Shown here piece after piece: positions 46,406 through 54,540 of a DNA stretch of 64,000 bases. The DNA lies in assembly GCA_965203195.1 (NCBI GenBank), contig OZ241860.1:1426001-1490000 (forward strand). Direction: 5' to 3'. Below the pieces are notes generated by a model. The model was not told the DNA's origin. It saw nothing but the letters and a program-made list of their open reading frames with translations, and did no database searches. The position numbers were made by a program, and so were the translations under genes. Source of the DNA: Bin87 sp965203195. GTDB taxonomy: Bacteria > Chloroflexota > Dehalococcoidia > Lucifugimonadales > UBA3495. The first letter of the stretch is position 1. The number at the start of each line of letters is the position of its first letter.

Positions 46406-47368
46406 TCAGCTGGCTGTGGCTTCCCGCCGCCGCCCCAGCGTAAAGACGCGCCCGAACTCCCGCCGTTCCCAGATGACGATGAACTGCGCCGCAATGAATA
46501 TGGAGCTGTAAGTCCCCGCCACCACGCCGATGGCTACCACCAGCAGCAGCTCCCGTATGGAATTGCCGCCAATCAGCAGCATTGCCAGCAGCACCAGCAG
46601 CGTCGTGAAACTGGTGTTGACGGAACGCCCCACGCTCTCAATGATGCTCAAATTGACGGTATCCTCCAGTGGCCGGTCGGGAACCCGGATGGTGTTTTCC
46701 CGGATGCGGTCAAATACCACGATAGTGTCGTTCACCGAATACCCGGCCACCGTCAGGATGCCCACGATGAACATCGCGTTCACTTCCAGCCCCAGAAAGC
46801 GGCCCAGGATGGAGAATACGCCCAGCACGATTATGGTGTCGTGCGCCAGCGTTATCACCGCCGCAATGCCGTAGCGGTAGGCGCGCGGCACCCGGCGAAA
46901 GGCGTACCAGATATAGATGAGGATGAACGCCGAGGCCACCAGCAGCGCCAGGAAAGTGTTCCGCACCGTCTCTTGGGCGATGATGGGTGAAACGGTGTCC
47001 ACGCCCGAGCCCGCGATGGCGCCCACCTGCGCCTCCAGCGCCGCCTGTATCCGCTGCCGTTCCGAGGTTTCGTCGCCCGCCGCTTCTTGCAGCACGCGGG
47101 TGCGTATCAGCACGGAGTTGTCGCCCACCGCCTGCACCAGCGCCTCGGAATGCCCCAGCGATGCCATCACGCTACGGACGGCCGCCGGCGAGGCCGGCTC
47201 CTCAAAAGATATGTTGAGCACCGACCCGCTGGTGAAGTCAATGCCGGGCCGCAGGCCGGAGCCGCCGCTGGCCCAGCCCGGCGGCGCGATCATTGACAGC
47301 AGGCCGGGGATAATCAGCAGGGCGGAAAAGATGAAGTACCAGCCCCGTTTGCCGACGATGTTGTACAT
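46406..47368 (-). CDS. secF: Protein translocase subunit SecF
   Basis: This 320-aa protein is a usual length for SecF. The first membrane helix (WYFIFSALLIIPGLLSMIAPP) precedes the family signature GIDFTSGSVLNISF (~42-55). A periplasmic/exterior domain runs to about residue 130, and five further helices carry VAGYSVNDTIVVFDRIREN (~208-226), the strongly conserved SecF motif. With SecD it uses the proton gradient to help SecYEG finish protein export. secD ends 54 nt upstream (its stop is at 47423), so they form one operon. Secretion of the giant proteins in this window would depend on Sec, though every cell needs it. Confidence 0.95.
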   Translation of the reverse strand: MYNIVGKRGWYFIFSALLIIPGLLSMIAPPGWASGGSGLRPGIDFTSGSVLNISFEEPASPAAVRSVMASLGHSEALVQAVGDNSVLIRTRVLQEAAGDETSERQRIQAALEAQVGAIAGSGVDTVSPIIAQETVRNTFLALLVASAFILIYIWYAFRRVPRAYRYGIAAVITLAHDTIIVLGVFSILGRFLGLEVNAMFIVGILTVAGYSVNDTIVVFDRIRENTIRVPDRPLEDTVNLSIIESVGRSVNTSFTTLLVLLAMLLIGGNSIRELLLVVAIGVVAGTYSSIFIAAQFIVIWERREFGRVFTLGRRREATAS

Positions 47369-47422
47369 TTTCCGTTACCTCGGTTCGCCGCCGGCCGCGA
47401 GCGGCCGGCGGTCTGTCCCCCG

Positions 47423-49246
47423 TTAGCGCGGCCCGGCGGCCCGGCGGGAGGGTATCTTTTCCGGCGTGAACAAGCTGGCCATTCGCCCCAGCCCGACAGC
47501 GTGCAACGCTTGCAGCAGGTTGCGGCTCACCAGCACGGCAGTGAACATACTGACCAGTACGCCAATGAGCAACGTCAGCGCAAAGCCGTTCACCAGCCCG
47601 CCGCCCAGCCGGCTGCCGAACCACAGCAACACCACGCAGGTTATCAGCGTGCTGACATTGCCGTCGCGGATGGCCGGCCAGGCTCGGTTGAACCCTACTT
47701 CCATTGCCGACGCCAGGCTGCGCCCCAGCCGTATTTCCTCTTTGATGCGCTCAAAAATCAGAATGTTGGCGTCCACTGCCAGGCCGATGGACAGGATGAA
47801 CCCGCCAATGTGGGGCAGGGTCAGGGTAATCGGCACCAGCTTGAAAATCGCCAGGGTGACTACGGCATAGCAGACCAGCGCCACGGCGGCCACCACGCCC
47901 GCTGCCCGGTAGTAGGCGATGACGAAAATCAGCACCAGCGCCAGGCCGACCAGTCCGGCCATCAGGCTGCGTTCCAGCGACTCCGCGCCCAGCAGCGAAT
48001 CAACCTCCGATTCCTGAATCAGTTCCAGGGGCACGGGCAGGCGGCCCGATTTGAGCTGGATGGCCAGGGTGCGGGCCCTTTCCCGGTTGAAGTCGCCGGA
48101 AATCTGGCTGCGCCCGTCGCGGATGTGCGCCAGCGACACCGGCGCAATCAGCGGTTGGCCGTCCAGCACCACGGCGATGACTTCGGTGGAATCGGGGTTG
48201 GTGCGAATGTTGATTTCCTCAGTCATCCGGCTGAAAATCTCGGAACCCCGGTCGTTGAACTGGATGTTGACTACCCACTCTCCGGTGGTCTGGTCGGTGC
48301 TGGCGTAGGCTTCCTCCAAGTCATCACCGGTCAAGTCGATGTCCACGTCGGTAATGGGCGGCACGCAACCGATGTCGGCCACGGGGCCGCCGCACTGGCG
48401 GCGCAAAAACTCCAGCTGCGCCGTTTCGCCAATCAGCCGCTTGGCGTCCTCGCTGCCGCTGGTGGCCTGGAAATAGGCCACGCCGCCGATTTCGTCGGAC
48501 AGAGTAGTTATCAGCGCTTCCTGTTCCCCGGAGTCCAGCGTTGCCGGGGTTTCAATACGCAGCTGCCTATCCGCCGGCATCGTAATCTCAAAACCGGCAA
48601 AGTTGGGATGGACGCCAATGGTCTGTAGGGTTTCCGGGCTGATGTCGGCGTCATCGGCGAAAACTACGGTAAGCACTGAGCCGCCCCGCCCCGGCAGCTG
48701 GACGATAATTCGGTCGTCGCCAAACCGCTGTACGATGGGTTCCTCGGTGCCGTAGAGGTTGACGCGGCGGCTGATGATGCCGAGCACGCCGTCCATCTGG
48801 TCGGAAGTGGGCGGCGGCTGGTCGTCGTTAACGAAGCTGGTGGGCTCCACGATATTCTCGATCAGGGCCTGGCGCACTGCCTCGCGGCGTTCCGGGTTCA
48901 GGTATTCGCCGGCAATGGTAAAGTTGGGCGTGTCCCCGTCCTGGACGATTTCGGCGTCATAGCCGGCTTCGTCCAGGGCCGCCTGCACCGCATCCGTATT
49001 GGCGTCAGCTGCGGCGTCCGCGGCGAAGGACACGTCCAGCGTGGTGCCGGTCTGCGCCTGATAGACCAGATGGGAGCCGCCCTGGAGGTCCAGCCCCAGT
49101 TTCAGGCCCAGAGGCCCGGTTTCCGCCCGTTCCAGCCGGCCCACGCCGGGTATGCCGATGCGGATTTCCGGCAGAGCCAGGGCAGTCGCCGACACGGCCA
49201 GCGCCGCAACGATAAAGAGGGTCAAAAATATGGTGCGGCGTCGCAT
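47423..49246 (-). CDS. secD: Protein translocase subunit SecD
   Basis: The protein has 607 aa from ATG 49246; an upstream TTG at 49258 is possible, and neither has a strong Shine-Dalgarno. An N-terminal helix is followed by LGLDLQGGSHLVYQ (~residues 49-62), the P1 head domain signature. A long extracytoplasmic region contains the DGQPLIAPV strand, then six C-terminal membrane helices with LSIGLAVDANILIFERIKEE and GNVSTLITCVVLLWFG. All are typical SecD signatures. Partner of SecF immediately downstream. SecD and SecF are separate genes, as in most bacteria outside some Firmicutes. Confidence 0.95.
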   Translation of the reverse strand: MRRRTIFLTLFIVAALAVSATALALPEIRIGIPGVGRLERAETGPLGLKLGLDLQGGSHLVYQAQTGTTLDVSFAADAAADANTDAVQAALDEAGYDAEIVQDGDTPNFTIAGEYLNPERREAVRQALIENIVEPTSFVNDDQPPPTSDQMDGVLGIISRRVNLYGTEEPIVQRFGDDRIIVQLPGRGGSVLTVVFADDADISPETLQTIGVHPNFAGFEITMPADRQLRIETPATLDSGEQEALITTLSDEIGGVAYFQATSGSEDAKRLIGETAQLEFLRRQCGGPVADIGCVPPITDVDIDLTGDDLEEAYASTDQTTGEWVVNIQFNDRGSEIFSRMTEEINIRTNPDSTEVIAVVLDGQPLIAPVSLAHIRDGRSQISGDFNRERARTLAIQLKSGRLPVPLELIQESEVDSLLGAESLERSLMAGLVGLALVLIFVIAYYRAAGVVAAVALVCYAVVTLAIFKLVPITLTLPHIGGFILSIGLAVDANILIFERIKEEIRLGRSLASAMEVGFNRAWPAIRDGNVSTLITCVVLLWFGSRLGGGLVNGFALTLLIGVLVSMFTAVLVSRNLLQALHAVGLGRMASLFTPEKIPSRRAAGPR

Positions 49247-49317
49247 AGGGGCAGTCAAACCTCAATGTGGGGGGCGTAGCGCCAACGGCGGGCGCGGCGG
49301 CGCGCGTTGCCTGCTGG

Positions 49318-50466
49318 CTAGTCGGGAATTATTTCGTCAGGAGCCAGCGCTGCCCGGCCGGAGCTTTCATCGTGATGATGGCGCGCCATCAGGGTCAACC
49401 TTTCGTTCAGCGAATGTATCAGCCCTTTGATGTAGCCAAGCTCCCCCGCTATTTCGGAGCGCAACTCGGCCACGCTCTGCTCCAGGTTTTCCTGGCGGCT
49501 TTCCAGCCTGTCCAGGCGACGCTCCAAGCCATCAATGCGGCTGTGGACGCCGTCAATCCGCTCGTTGAGGGCCTCAATCCGCGCGGCGAGGATTTCAATC
49601 CGCGCATTGAGACCGTCAACCCGCGCGGTCAGAACATCGCGCACATCGTCAATCCGCCCATTGAGAGCGTTGTGCCCATCCTCCATTCGCGTGGTGAGGG
49701 CATTGTACCCATCCCCCATCCGCGCGGCGAGGGATTTGTATCCGTCCTCCATTCGCGCAGTGATGGCATTATACCCGTCCGTCATCCGCGCGGCGATGGC
49801 ATTGTACCCGTCCTCAGCGCGCGCGGTGAGGTCGGTGCGCGCATCCCCAATCCGTGCGATGATATCGTTGTACTTGTCCTCCGCGCGCGTAGTGAGGTCG
49901 GTGCGCGCATCCCCAATCCGTGCGGTGAGATCGTCGTACCCTTGCCCCATTCGCGCGGTGAGGTCGGTGCGTGCATCCCCAATCCGTGCGGTGAGGTCGT
50001 TGTACCTGTCCTCCACGCGCGCAGTGAGGCTGGTGTTGACCGCATCAATTCGTGCGATGAGGTCGTTGTACCCATGCTCCATTCGCGCGGTGAGGTCGGT
50101 ACGCGTATCCCCAATTCGTGCGATGAGGTCGTTGTACCCATGCTCCATTCGCGCGGTGAGGTCGGTACGCGTATCCCCAATTCGTGCGATGAGGTCGTTG
50201 TACCCATGCTCCATTCGCGCGGTGAGGCTGGTCTCGACCGCATCAATCCGTGCGATGAGGCCAGCGTTGACCTCATCAATGTGCCGGTTGGTTTCGTCCA
50301 GGCGCGTGTTGATGTTCCGAACATCGGCTTTCAGCTCGCGAATTTCGCCTTTCAGGTCGCCAATATCCCGCGTGTTGCGGAACAGGATTGCGAGCATGGC
50401 GATTAGCAGGACGCTGATAAACCCCCAGAATCCGTACATAATGTACGGGTCAGCGGTCGGTTCCAT
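49318..50466 (-). CDS. Membrane-anchored hendecad coiled-coil protein
   Basis: The protein has 382 aa; GGGAGG lies 4 nt before the ATG. A single membrane helix near the N-terminus (IMYGFWGFISVLLIAMLAIL, ~9-28) is followed by about 340 residues of continuous predicted coiled coil. Between residues ~65 and 240 the sequence repeats in 22-residue blocks made of two 11-mers (ARMEHGYNDLI / ARIGDTRTDLT), giving an 11-residue periodicity typical of right-handed or straight coiled coils. The last part is heptad-like with a His/Asp-rich tail. Repetitive membrane-tethered coils of this kind serve as spacers or scaffolds; no enzyme domain is present. Its job is unknown. Confidence 0.75.
   Translation of the reverse strand: MEPTADPYIMYGFWGFISVLLIAMLAILFRNTRDIGDLKGEIRELKADVRNINTRLDETNRHIDEVNAGLIARIDAVETSLTARMEHGYNDLIARIGDTRTDLTARMEHGYNDLIARIGDTRTDLTARMEHGYNDLIARIDAVNTSLTARVEDRYNDLTARIGDARTDLTARMGQGYDDLTARIGDARTDLTTRAEDKYNDIIARIGDARTDLTARAEDGYNAIAARMTDGYNAITARMEDGYKSLAARMGDGYNALTTRMEDGHNALNGRIDDVRDVLTARVDGLNARIEILAARIEALNERIDGVHSRIDGLERRLDRLESRQENLEQSVAELRSEIAGELGYIKGLIHSLNERLTLMARHHHDESSGRAALAPDEIIPD
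49790..50265 (-). repeat. Tandem 66-bp repeats in the coiled-coil gene
   Basis: About seven 66-bp units (22 codons) lie head to tail. Adjacent units around 50047-50220 are identical or nearly so, indicating recent expansion; units toward 49790 have diverged. Unit-number variation between strains is likely. Confidence 0.75.
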
Positions 50467-50517
50467 AATTCCTCCCTGTGCCGCCTACGGCACGCCGGGT
50501 TCCGGGGGCTGCGGCCG

Positions 50518-52038
50518 CTAGGATGCCGCCAGCAGCTGCGCCGCCAGGGCCAGGGCGTCCTCCCGGCTGGCGATTTCGCCGACCGCTTCGGCTTCGCGCA
50601 ACGCTTCCAGCAGCGCGCCGACCTGCGGGCCGGGGTTTATATGCAAAGCATCCATCAAATCGTGACCGTTGACCAATCCGGGGGGGCGACGCGATTCTAC
50701 AGGGGGCCGGCCGGGGCCAGCTTCCAGAATTGTGGCAACCATTCTAGCATAGTTCGCCCACTTTTCCGGGGCCAATTCCGGGCCGCGCGCCGCCAGAAAA
50801 TCGGCCATAGCCAGATACAGGGTGTCCACCGCCGCATCGCCCACATCCTTGTAATAGCGATAAATGGCGCGACGGGATGGCATCTTTTCGTCGTTGCGCG
50901 ACTGGCTCGGACGCAGGTGGTAGCGGGTCATCGTTGCCACCAGGTCGGTTACGCGGCGGGAGAGCCGCAGGGTCGGCAGACGCGCCGCCACAATGTCGGC
51001 GCCCTGCTCGCTGTGGCCCAGAAAACGGATGCGCCCCTCCGCATCGGGGGCGCGGGTCTGCGGCTTGGCAATGTCGTGGAGCAGCGCCGCCAGCTTGAGG
51101 ACGGTGCGGCGGGTGTGGCCGTCGCCCACGATTTCGCCAAAGTGGGCATCCTCTTTCGCCGTCCATGGAGCCAGCGTGTAAATGGCGCTGTTGCCATGGC
51201 CGGCGGTAATGGCCTCGGCGTACTCCACGCAGTGCATCAGGTGGCCCCAAACGTCCCAGTAATGATGCGCGCGCGGCTGCGGGCAGTGGCGGGTGGCTTC
51301 CAGCTCCGGTATGACCCGGCACAGTAGGTCCAGCCGGTCGAGGACTTCCAGCCGCGCCCGCGCGCCGTCGGCGGCCAGGATGGCCATAAACTCGTCCCGC
51401 ACCCGCTCGGCGGATACGCGCGGCAACAGCGGCGCGACGCGACGAATGGCTTGGGCCGTAGCCGGCTCCAGGCGGAATCCCAACTGGCCGGCCAGACGGA
51501 CGCCGCGCAGCATCCGGCCGGGGTCATCCTGGAACACGGCGGCGCCGGCGGCGCGCAGGACGCGGCGCGCCAGGTCGGCCCTGCCGCCGGTGGGATCAAC
51601 GATGGCGTCAAACCTGTCGTCCGTATCCCAGCGGCGCAGGGGCAGGCCCATAGCGTCCACGGTAAAATCGCGGCGGCGCAGGTCGTCCTCAAAAGAGCCG
51701 AAATAGCCGGCGATGTCAATAATGAAAGGCGGGCGGCCCTTGTCCCCGGCCGGCAGCGCTACCCGCGCCACATTCCAAGCCGCCAGAGGCACCGGAACGC
51801 CGCCGAGGAAATCGGCCACGGCCCGGCCCAGCGGCAAGGCGTCGCCGGGCGCCGCCAGGTCAATATCGTGCAACTCCCGGCCCAGGATGGCGTCGCGGAC
51901 GGCGCCGCCTACCAGATACGCTTCGCCGTCGCCCCGGCCGGCGAAAAATCCGGCCAGCCGGGTCAGCAAGTCGGCGGCGTCAATTCCGGGGTTGGCACTG
52001 CTGCCGTCAGCTTTCAAGGCTCGCTCCGGCGTCGGCAT
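50518..52038 (-). CDS. CCA tRNA nucleotidyltransferase / poly(A) polymerase family, with HD domain
   Basis: The protein has 506 aa. The class II nucleotidyltransferase head shows YLVGGAVRDAILGRELHDID (G-G and D-x-D metal ligands, ~42-61), RRRDFTVDAMG (~123-133) and the flexible-loop/amino-acid template region RMLRGVRLAGQLGFRLEP. A C-terminal HD phosphohydrolase domain follows (LAALLHDIAKPQTR, ~300). This combination is typical of bacterial CCA-adding enzymes and related poly(A) polymerases, which cannot be told apart here. The tRNA-like gene at 59270 lacks an encoded CCA and would need such an enzyme. The gene is divergent from 52155. Confidence 0.9.
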   Translation of the reverse strand: MPTPERALKADGSSANPGIDAADLLTRLAGFFAGRGDGEAYLVGGAVRDAILGRELHDIDLAAPGDALPLGRAVADFLGGVPVPLAAWNVARVALPAGDKGRPPFIIDIAGYFGSFEDDLRRRDFTVDAMGLPLRRWDTDDRFDAIVDPTGGRADLARRVLRAAGAAVFQDDPGRMLRGVRLAGQLGFRLEPATAQAIRRVAPLLPRVSAERVRDEFMAILAADGARARLEVLDRLDLLCRVIPELEATRHCPQPRAHHYWDVWGHLMHCVEYAEAITAGHGNSAIYTLAPWTAKEDAHFGEIVGDGHTRRTVLKLAALLHDIAKPQTRAPDAEGRIRFLGHSEQGADIVAARLPTLRLSRRVTDLVATMTRYHLRPSQSRNDEKMPSRRAIYRYYKDVGDAAVDTLYLAMADFLAARGPELAPEKWANYARMVATILEAGPGRPPVESRRPPGLVNGHDLMDALHINPGPQVGALLEALREAEAVGEIASREDALALAAQLLAAS

Positions 52039-52072
52039 AATGGGCAGGCAAGGTAGTTTGACCGGCGATTAT

Positions 52073-52092
52073 ATTATAGGGTATTCTATAAT
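52073..52092. promoter_or_regulatory. AT-rich palindrome between divergent genes
   Basis: ATTATAG-GGTATT-CTATAAT is a perfect 7+7 inverted repeat in the 116-bp gap between the CCA-adding enzyme and 52155. Each half contains a TATAAT-like hexamer, so it can act as a -10 element for both directions or as an operator. Clear -35 partners are lacking. Confidence 0.5.
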
Positions 52093-52154
52093 CGAAAACA
52101 CAGAGCCCGCCGGCCGGCAGAACGAAAACGGGCCGGCGGCAAGGGGCGGCTTTT

Positions 52155-52484
52155 ATGACAGAAACCAAGGAACGCTTGCGACTGGTTGCGGATGTGGTCA
52201 AGGCCGACCTGGAGGAACGCTTTGCCGGCAAAGTCGCCTTTGACCCCATTGTGGTGGCGCCGGCCAGGAGCGTGTACGGCGATGACTACTTTCGCGTCAT
52301 AGTCGTAGTACCCGACGGCGCTGTTCTGGACCCTAACAAGCTGAACCGGGCCCACGTCAGTATCTGGGGTACGCTCTGTGGGATGGACATCCCCGGGCAT
52401 CCCAGCATACGGTACGTCGATCAGTCCGACTGGCTTGACCCGGAGGTTTACAACGGCGGCAAGCGCGGGGTGTATATTGATTGA
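52155..52484 (+). CDS. Small protein of unknown function, partner of HEPN-like gene
   Basis: This 109-aa soluble protein begins ERLRLVADVVKADLEERF (an amphipathic helix). It then shows strands with ARSVYGDDYFRVIVVVPDG and a PSIRYVDQSDW end. It lacks the G-S-x-(G/R) and D-x-D motifs of minimal nucleotidyltransferases, the usual partners of HEPN proteins, so it is not simply an MNT. Its stop overlaps the start of the next gene by 8 nt if that gene begins at TTG 52477, implying translational coupling. A cognate or regulatory partner role is inferred from gene order only. Confidence 0.6.
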   Translation: MTETKERLRLVADVVKADLEERFAGKVAFDPIVVAPARSVYGDDYFRVIVVVPDGAVLDPNKLNRAHVSIWGTLCGMDIPGHPSIRYVDQSDWLDPEVYNGGKRGVYID

Positions 52485-52947
52485 TGCCGACTTCATCGCC
52501 ACGGCGCGGCGTCTGGCCGATACCCCACGCGGCCGGCCCCGGCAGACCGACTTGCGCCGGGCGGTGAGCACGGCGTATTACGCTATGTTTCACTGCCTGG
52601 CAATCTGTTGCGCCAATACGCTGGTGGGGGGCGTGGGTGCCAATCGCAACGAGCAGGCTTGGCGTAGAACCTACCGGGCCCTGCAACATGGGGTTGCCAG
52701 GAGGCGTTGCCTGCGGCAGCGCGAAATCGCCAATTTCCCCGGCCCGGTCCAAGCTTTCGCAGGCGCATTCGTCCACACACAGGAAATGCGCCACGAGGCG
52801 GACTATAATCCCGACGCTGAATTCACTAAATCCGACGTCATCCGCATCATAGCTCGGGCCGAGGATGCCATCAGCGACTTTTCGGCGGTTGGCATCAGCG
52901 ACCGCCGCGCTTTCGCCGTCCACGTGCTGTTTGACCATAACCGCTAG
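52477..52947 (+). CDS. HEPN-like protein, possible toxin-type partner
   Basis: About 156 aa from TTG 52477. The in-frame ATG at 52378 lies inside the previous gene and would add residues that do not look like part of this domain, so I prefer the TTG. DFIATARRL, then RQTDLRRAVSTAYYAMFHCLA (~25-45) is the typical first HEPN helix pair, and RHEADYNPDAEFTKSDVIRIIARAEDAI the last. HEPN proteins with this helix signature include RNases and partners of nucleotidyltransferases. A strict R-x4-6-H pair is not certain. Function in growth control or defence is inferred. Confidence 0.6.
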   Translation: MIDADFIATARRLADTPRGRPRQTDLRRAVSTAYYAMFHCLAICCANTLVGGVGANRNEQAWRRTYRALQHGVARRRCLRQREIANFPGPVQAFAGAFVHTQEMRHEADYNPDAEFTKSDVIRIIARAEDAISDFSAVGISDRRAFAVHVLFDHNR

Positions 52948-52956
52948 GCGGCGAGG

Positions 52957-53616
52957 CTAGTCCGCCGCATAGGCGTGGGCACCGCCGGACACGGGTTGCC
53001 CGGACGAAGGCCGCCCGTTGGTAGGATCAAACTGCGGCAGCGGAGGCAGTCGATTCATCCGCAAGGCCGCTTCCTGCAACTCGGCGGCGTCCGGTTCGCC
53101 CGCCGGCTGGTATTCCAATTCGCCGTCATCGTCCGCCTTGACGCGGAAGAACTGGTCGTGGGCAATCAGGTGGTCCAGGTAAAGGATGCCATTGAGGTGG
53201 TCGGTTTCGTGTTCAATGGCCTGGGCCAGCATACAATCGGCCTTGAGGCGCAGTTTGTTGCCGTTCAGATCCTGGTAACGGACGCGTATCCGCTCCGCCC
53301 GGTTGACCATTCCGCGGTAGCCGGGCAGGCTGAGACAGCCTTCCTCAACCTCGCGCTGCCCTTCCCGCCGGATAATCTCCGGGTTGACCAGCGTCATCGC
53401 CTCCTCCCAGCCCTCCATCCTGATCACAAACAGACGCAGCAGTACGCCGACCTGGTTGGCCGCCAGGCCGACGCCGCGATGGGCCGCCATAGTCTCCGCC
53501 ATATCGGCGGCCAGCTTGCCCAGTTTGCCGTCAAACCGCGTTACCTTGCGCGCCCGCTGGCGCAGTATCGGGTCGGGGAATACCCGCATTTTCAGCACAG
53601 CCACGATGACATCCAT
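52957..53616 (-). CDS. def: Peptide deformylase
   Basis: The protein has 219 aa and removes the formyl group from nascent protein N-termini. All three active-site motifs are present: GVGLAANQ (48-55), EGCLS (92-96, Cys94 metal ligand) and HETDH (136-140, two His ligands and catalytic Glu137). The body ends near residue 165; the remaining ~55 residues are an unusual polar, Pro/Gly-rich extension (NRLPPLPQFDP...) of unknown role. An internal ATG at 53589 is a possible later start. Convergent with the HEPN-like gene, which ends 9 bp away. Confidence 0.93.
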   Translation of the reverse strand: MDVIVAVLKMRVFPDPILRQRARKVTRFDGKLGKLAADMAETMAAHRGVGLAANQVGVLLRLFVIRMEGWEEAMTLVNPEIIRREGQREVEEGCLSLPGYRGMVNRAERIRVRYQDLNGNKLRLKADCMLAQAIEHETDHLNGILYLDHLIAHDQFFRVKADDDGELEYQPAGEPDAAELQEAALRMNRLPPLPQFDPTNGRPSSGQPVSGGAHAYAAD

Positions 53617-53744
53617 CCCCCGGCACGCTTGCGCGCGCCGGCATCAGCCAATTGCGAAATCCGTAATGAACGCCACAATTATATTCCGAAGGCAGCGGCA
53701 GTGTAAAGACGGCCGCCGGCCCGAAGCGCGCCCGGCCGGCGGGC

Positions 53745-53774
53745 TTGACACCTGATACCATCCTGTTGTATGAT
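53745..53774 (+). promoter_or_regulatory. Promoter of the 76-aa gene
   Basis: TTGACA (53745-53750), an 18-nt spacer and TATGAT (53769-53774) lie 55 nt upstream of the ATG at 53830. The -35 is exact and the -10 five of six. The region also separates this gene from the divergent deformylase. Confidence 0.7.
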
Positions 53775-53829
53775 AATGACAATCACAAACGGCAATATAC
53801 GCTAAATCTAATTCCGGGAGGGAACCACC

Positions 53830-54060
53830 ATGGTTACCGTCAACGAGCGCCCTGTAACCGCCGTCCCCGAAACCCGCCTCGGATTGCTCAACGCCCGCGT
53901 TGAGCGGGATCTGTCCGACTTTCTTGCCGAATACGGCGCCGGCGCGGATGATACCGCCAACCCCGCCCGGCCGGTTGCGGCCCCGGCCCACGCCACCACC
54001 CTGGCCTACGGTATCCCTATGGCCGGCGTGCGGTACTACACATTTGCGCCGGAGCGGTAG
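53830..54060 (+). CDS. Small stand-alone protein, unknown
   Basis: This 76-aa protein has a good promoter, GGGAGG 8 nt before the ATG and a hairpin terminator 40 bp after the stop, so it is expressed alone. The N-terminal half is charged (RLGLLNARVERDLSDFLAEYG, a likely amphipathic helix). A Pro/Ala-rich linker follows, and the C-terminus (YGIPMAGVRYYTFAPER) is aromatic and Gly/Pro-rich. There is no membrane helix or Cys. The shape (helical front, linker, distinct tail) would allow a peptide precursor, but no modification enzyme is nearby. No family recognised. Confidence 0.65.
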   Translation: MVTVNERPVTAVPETRLGLLNARVERDLSDFLAEYGAGADDTANPARPVAAPAHATTLAYGIPMAGVRYYTFAPER

Positions 54061-54100
54061 CCTTGCGCCTCATCTCCCACGCGCCTGGCAGCGCCCAAAA

Positions 54101-54133
54101 GCTGGCCGGAGGCACGCAATGCCTCCGTCCAGC
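54101..54133 (+). terminator. Hairpin after the 76-aa gene
   Basis: GCTGGCCGGAGGC and GCCTCCGTCCAGC form a 13-bp stem with one mismatch and a 7-nt loop, followed by TTAATT. It may also serve the NIPSNAP gene ending at 54181 on the other strand. Confidence 0.6.
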
Positions 54134-54180
54134 TTAATTCTAATCCTGCCGCGTCTCTGGCGCGGACGCCGGCCGGCCCC

Positions 54181-54501
54181 TTAAGCCACGCCGGCCGCCG
54201 CTTCTGCCGCCACTCCGTCCATCACCCGCACCTCCATCTTGGCGATGTGGCTCGTCGGGCGGTCGCCCAGCGCCGTGCGTTCCGGCGACGCAAAATAGGC
54301 CGCTTCTTTCTCCGCGATCCGGTCGGAGCTGTCAAACCGCCGTACCCAGATGAACTCCGTCCGGTCGGCATTGACATAGCTGGACACCACCGGAATGCCC
54401 AGCCGGTCGTGCAACGGGCGGATGTGTTCGTTGAACAGCCCCACCCACGAGTCCATCATCCCCCGGTTGATGGTGTAGATACGCAGTTGGTAAGTTGCCA
54501 T
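54181..54501 (-). CDS. NIPSNAP-family protein
   Basis: This 106-aa protein has GGAGG about 9 nt upstream. YQLRIYTINRGMMDSWVGLF at the start and EFIWVRRFDSSDRIAEKEAAYFASPE in the middle match the NIPSNAP (ferredoxin-like dimeric alpha/beta barrel) family. Its biochemical role in bacteria is unsettled. It starts 39 nt after the stop of the enolase-superfamily gene, so both are likely co-transcribed; NIPSNAP genes often accompany catabolic enzymes. Confidence 0.85.
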   Translation of the reverse strand: MATYQLRIYTINRGMMDSWVGLFNEHIRPLHDRLGIPVVSSYVNADRTEFIWVRRFDSSDRIAEKEAAYFASPERTALGDRPTSHIAKMEVRVMDGVAAEAAAGVA

Positions 54502-54540
54502 TGCGGTTTGCCTCCGTAGCGATTTCGTTGCTTTGCTCTG

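Noticed and set aside
49535..50521. 328-aa plus-strand frame opposite the coiled-coil gene
   Set aside because: It is a repetitive antisense shadow of the 66-bp repeats without a ribosome site.
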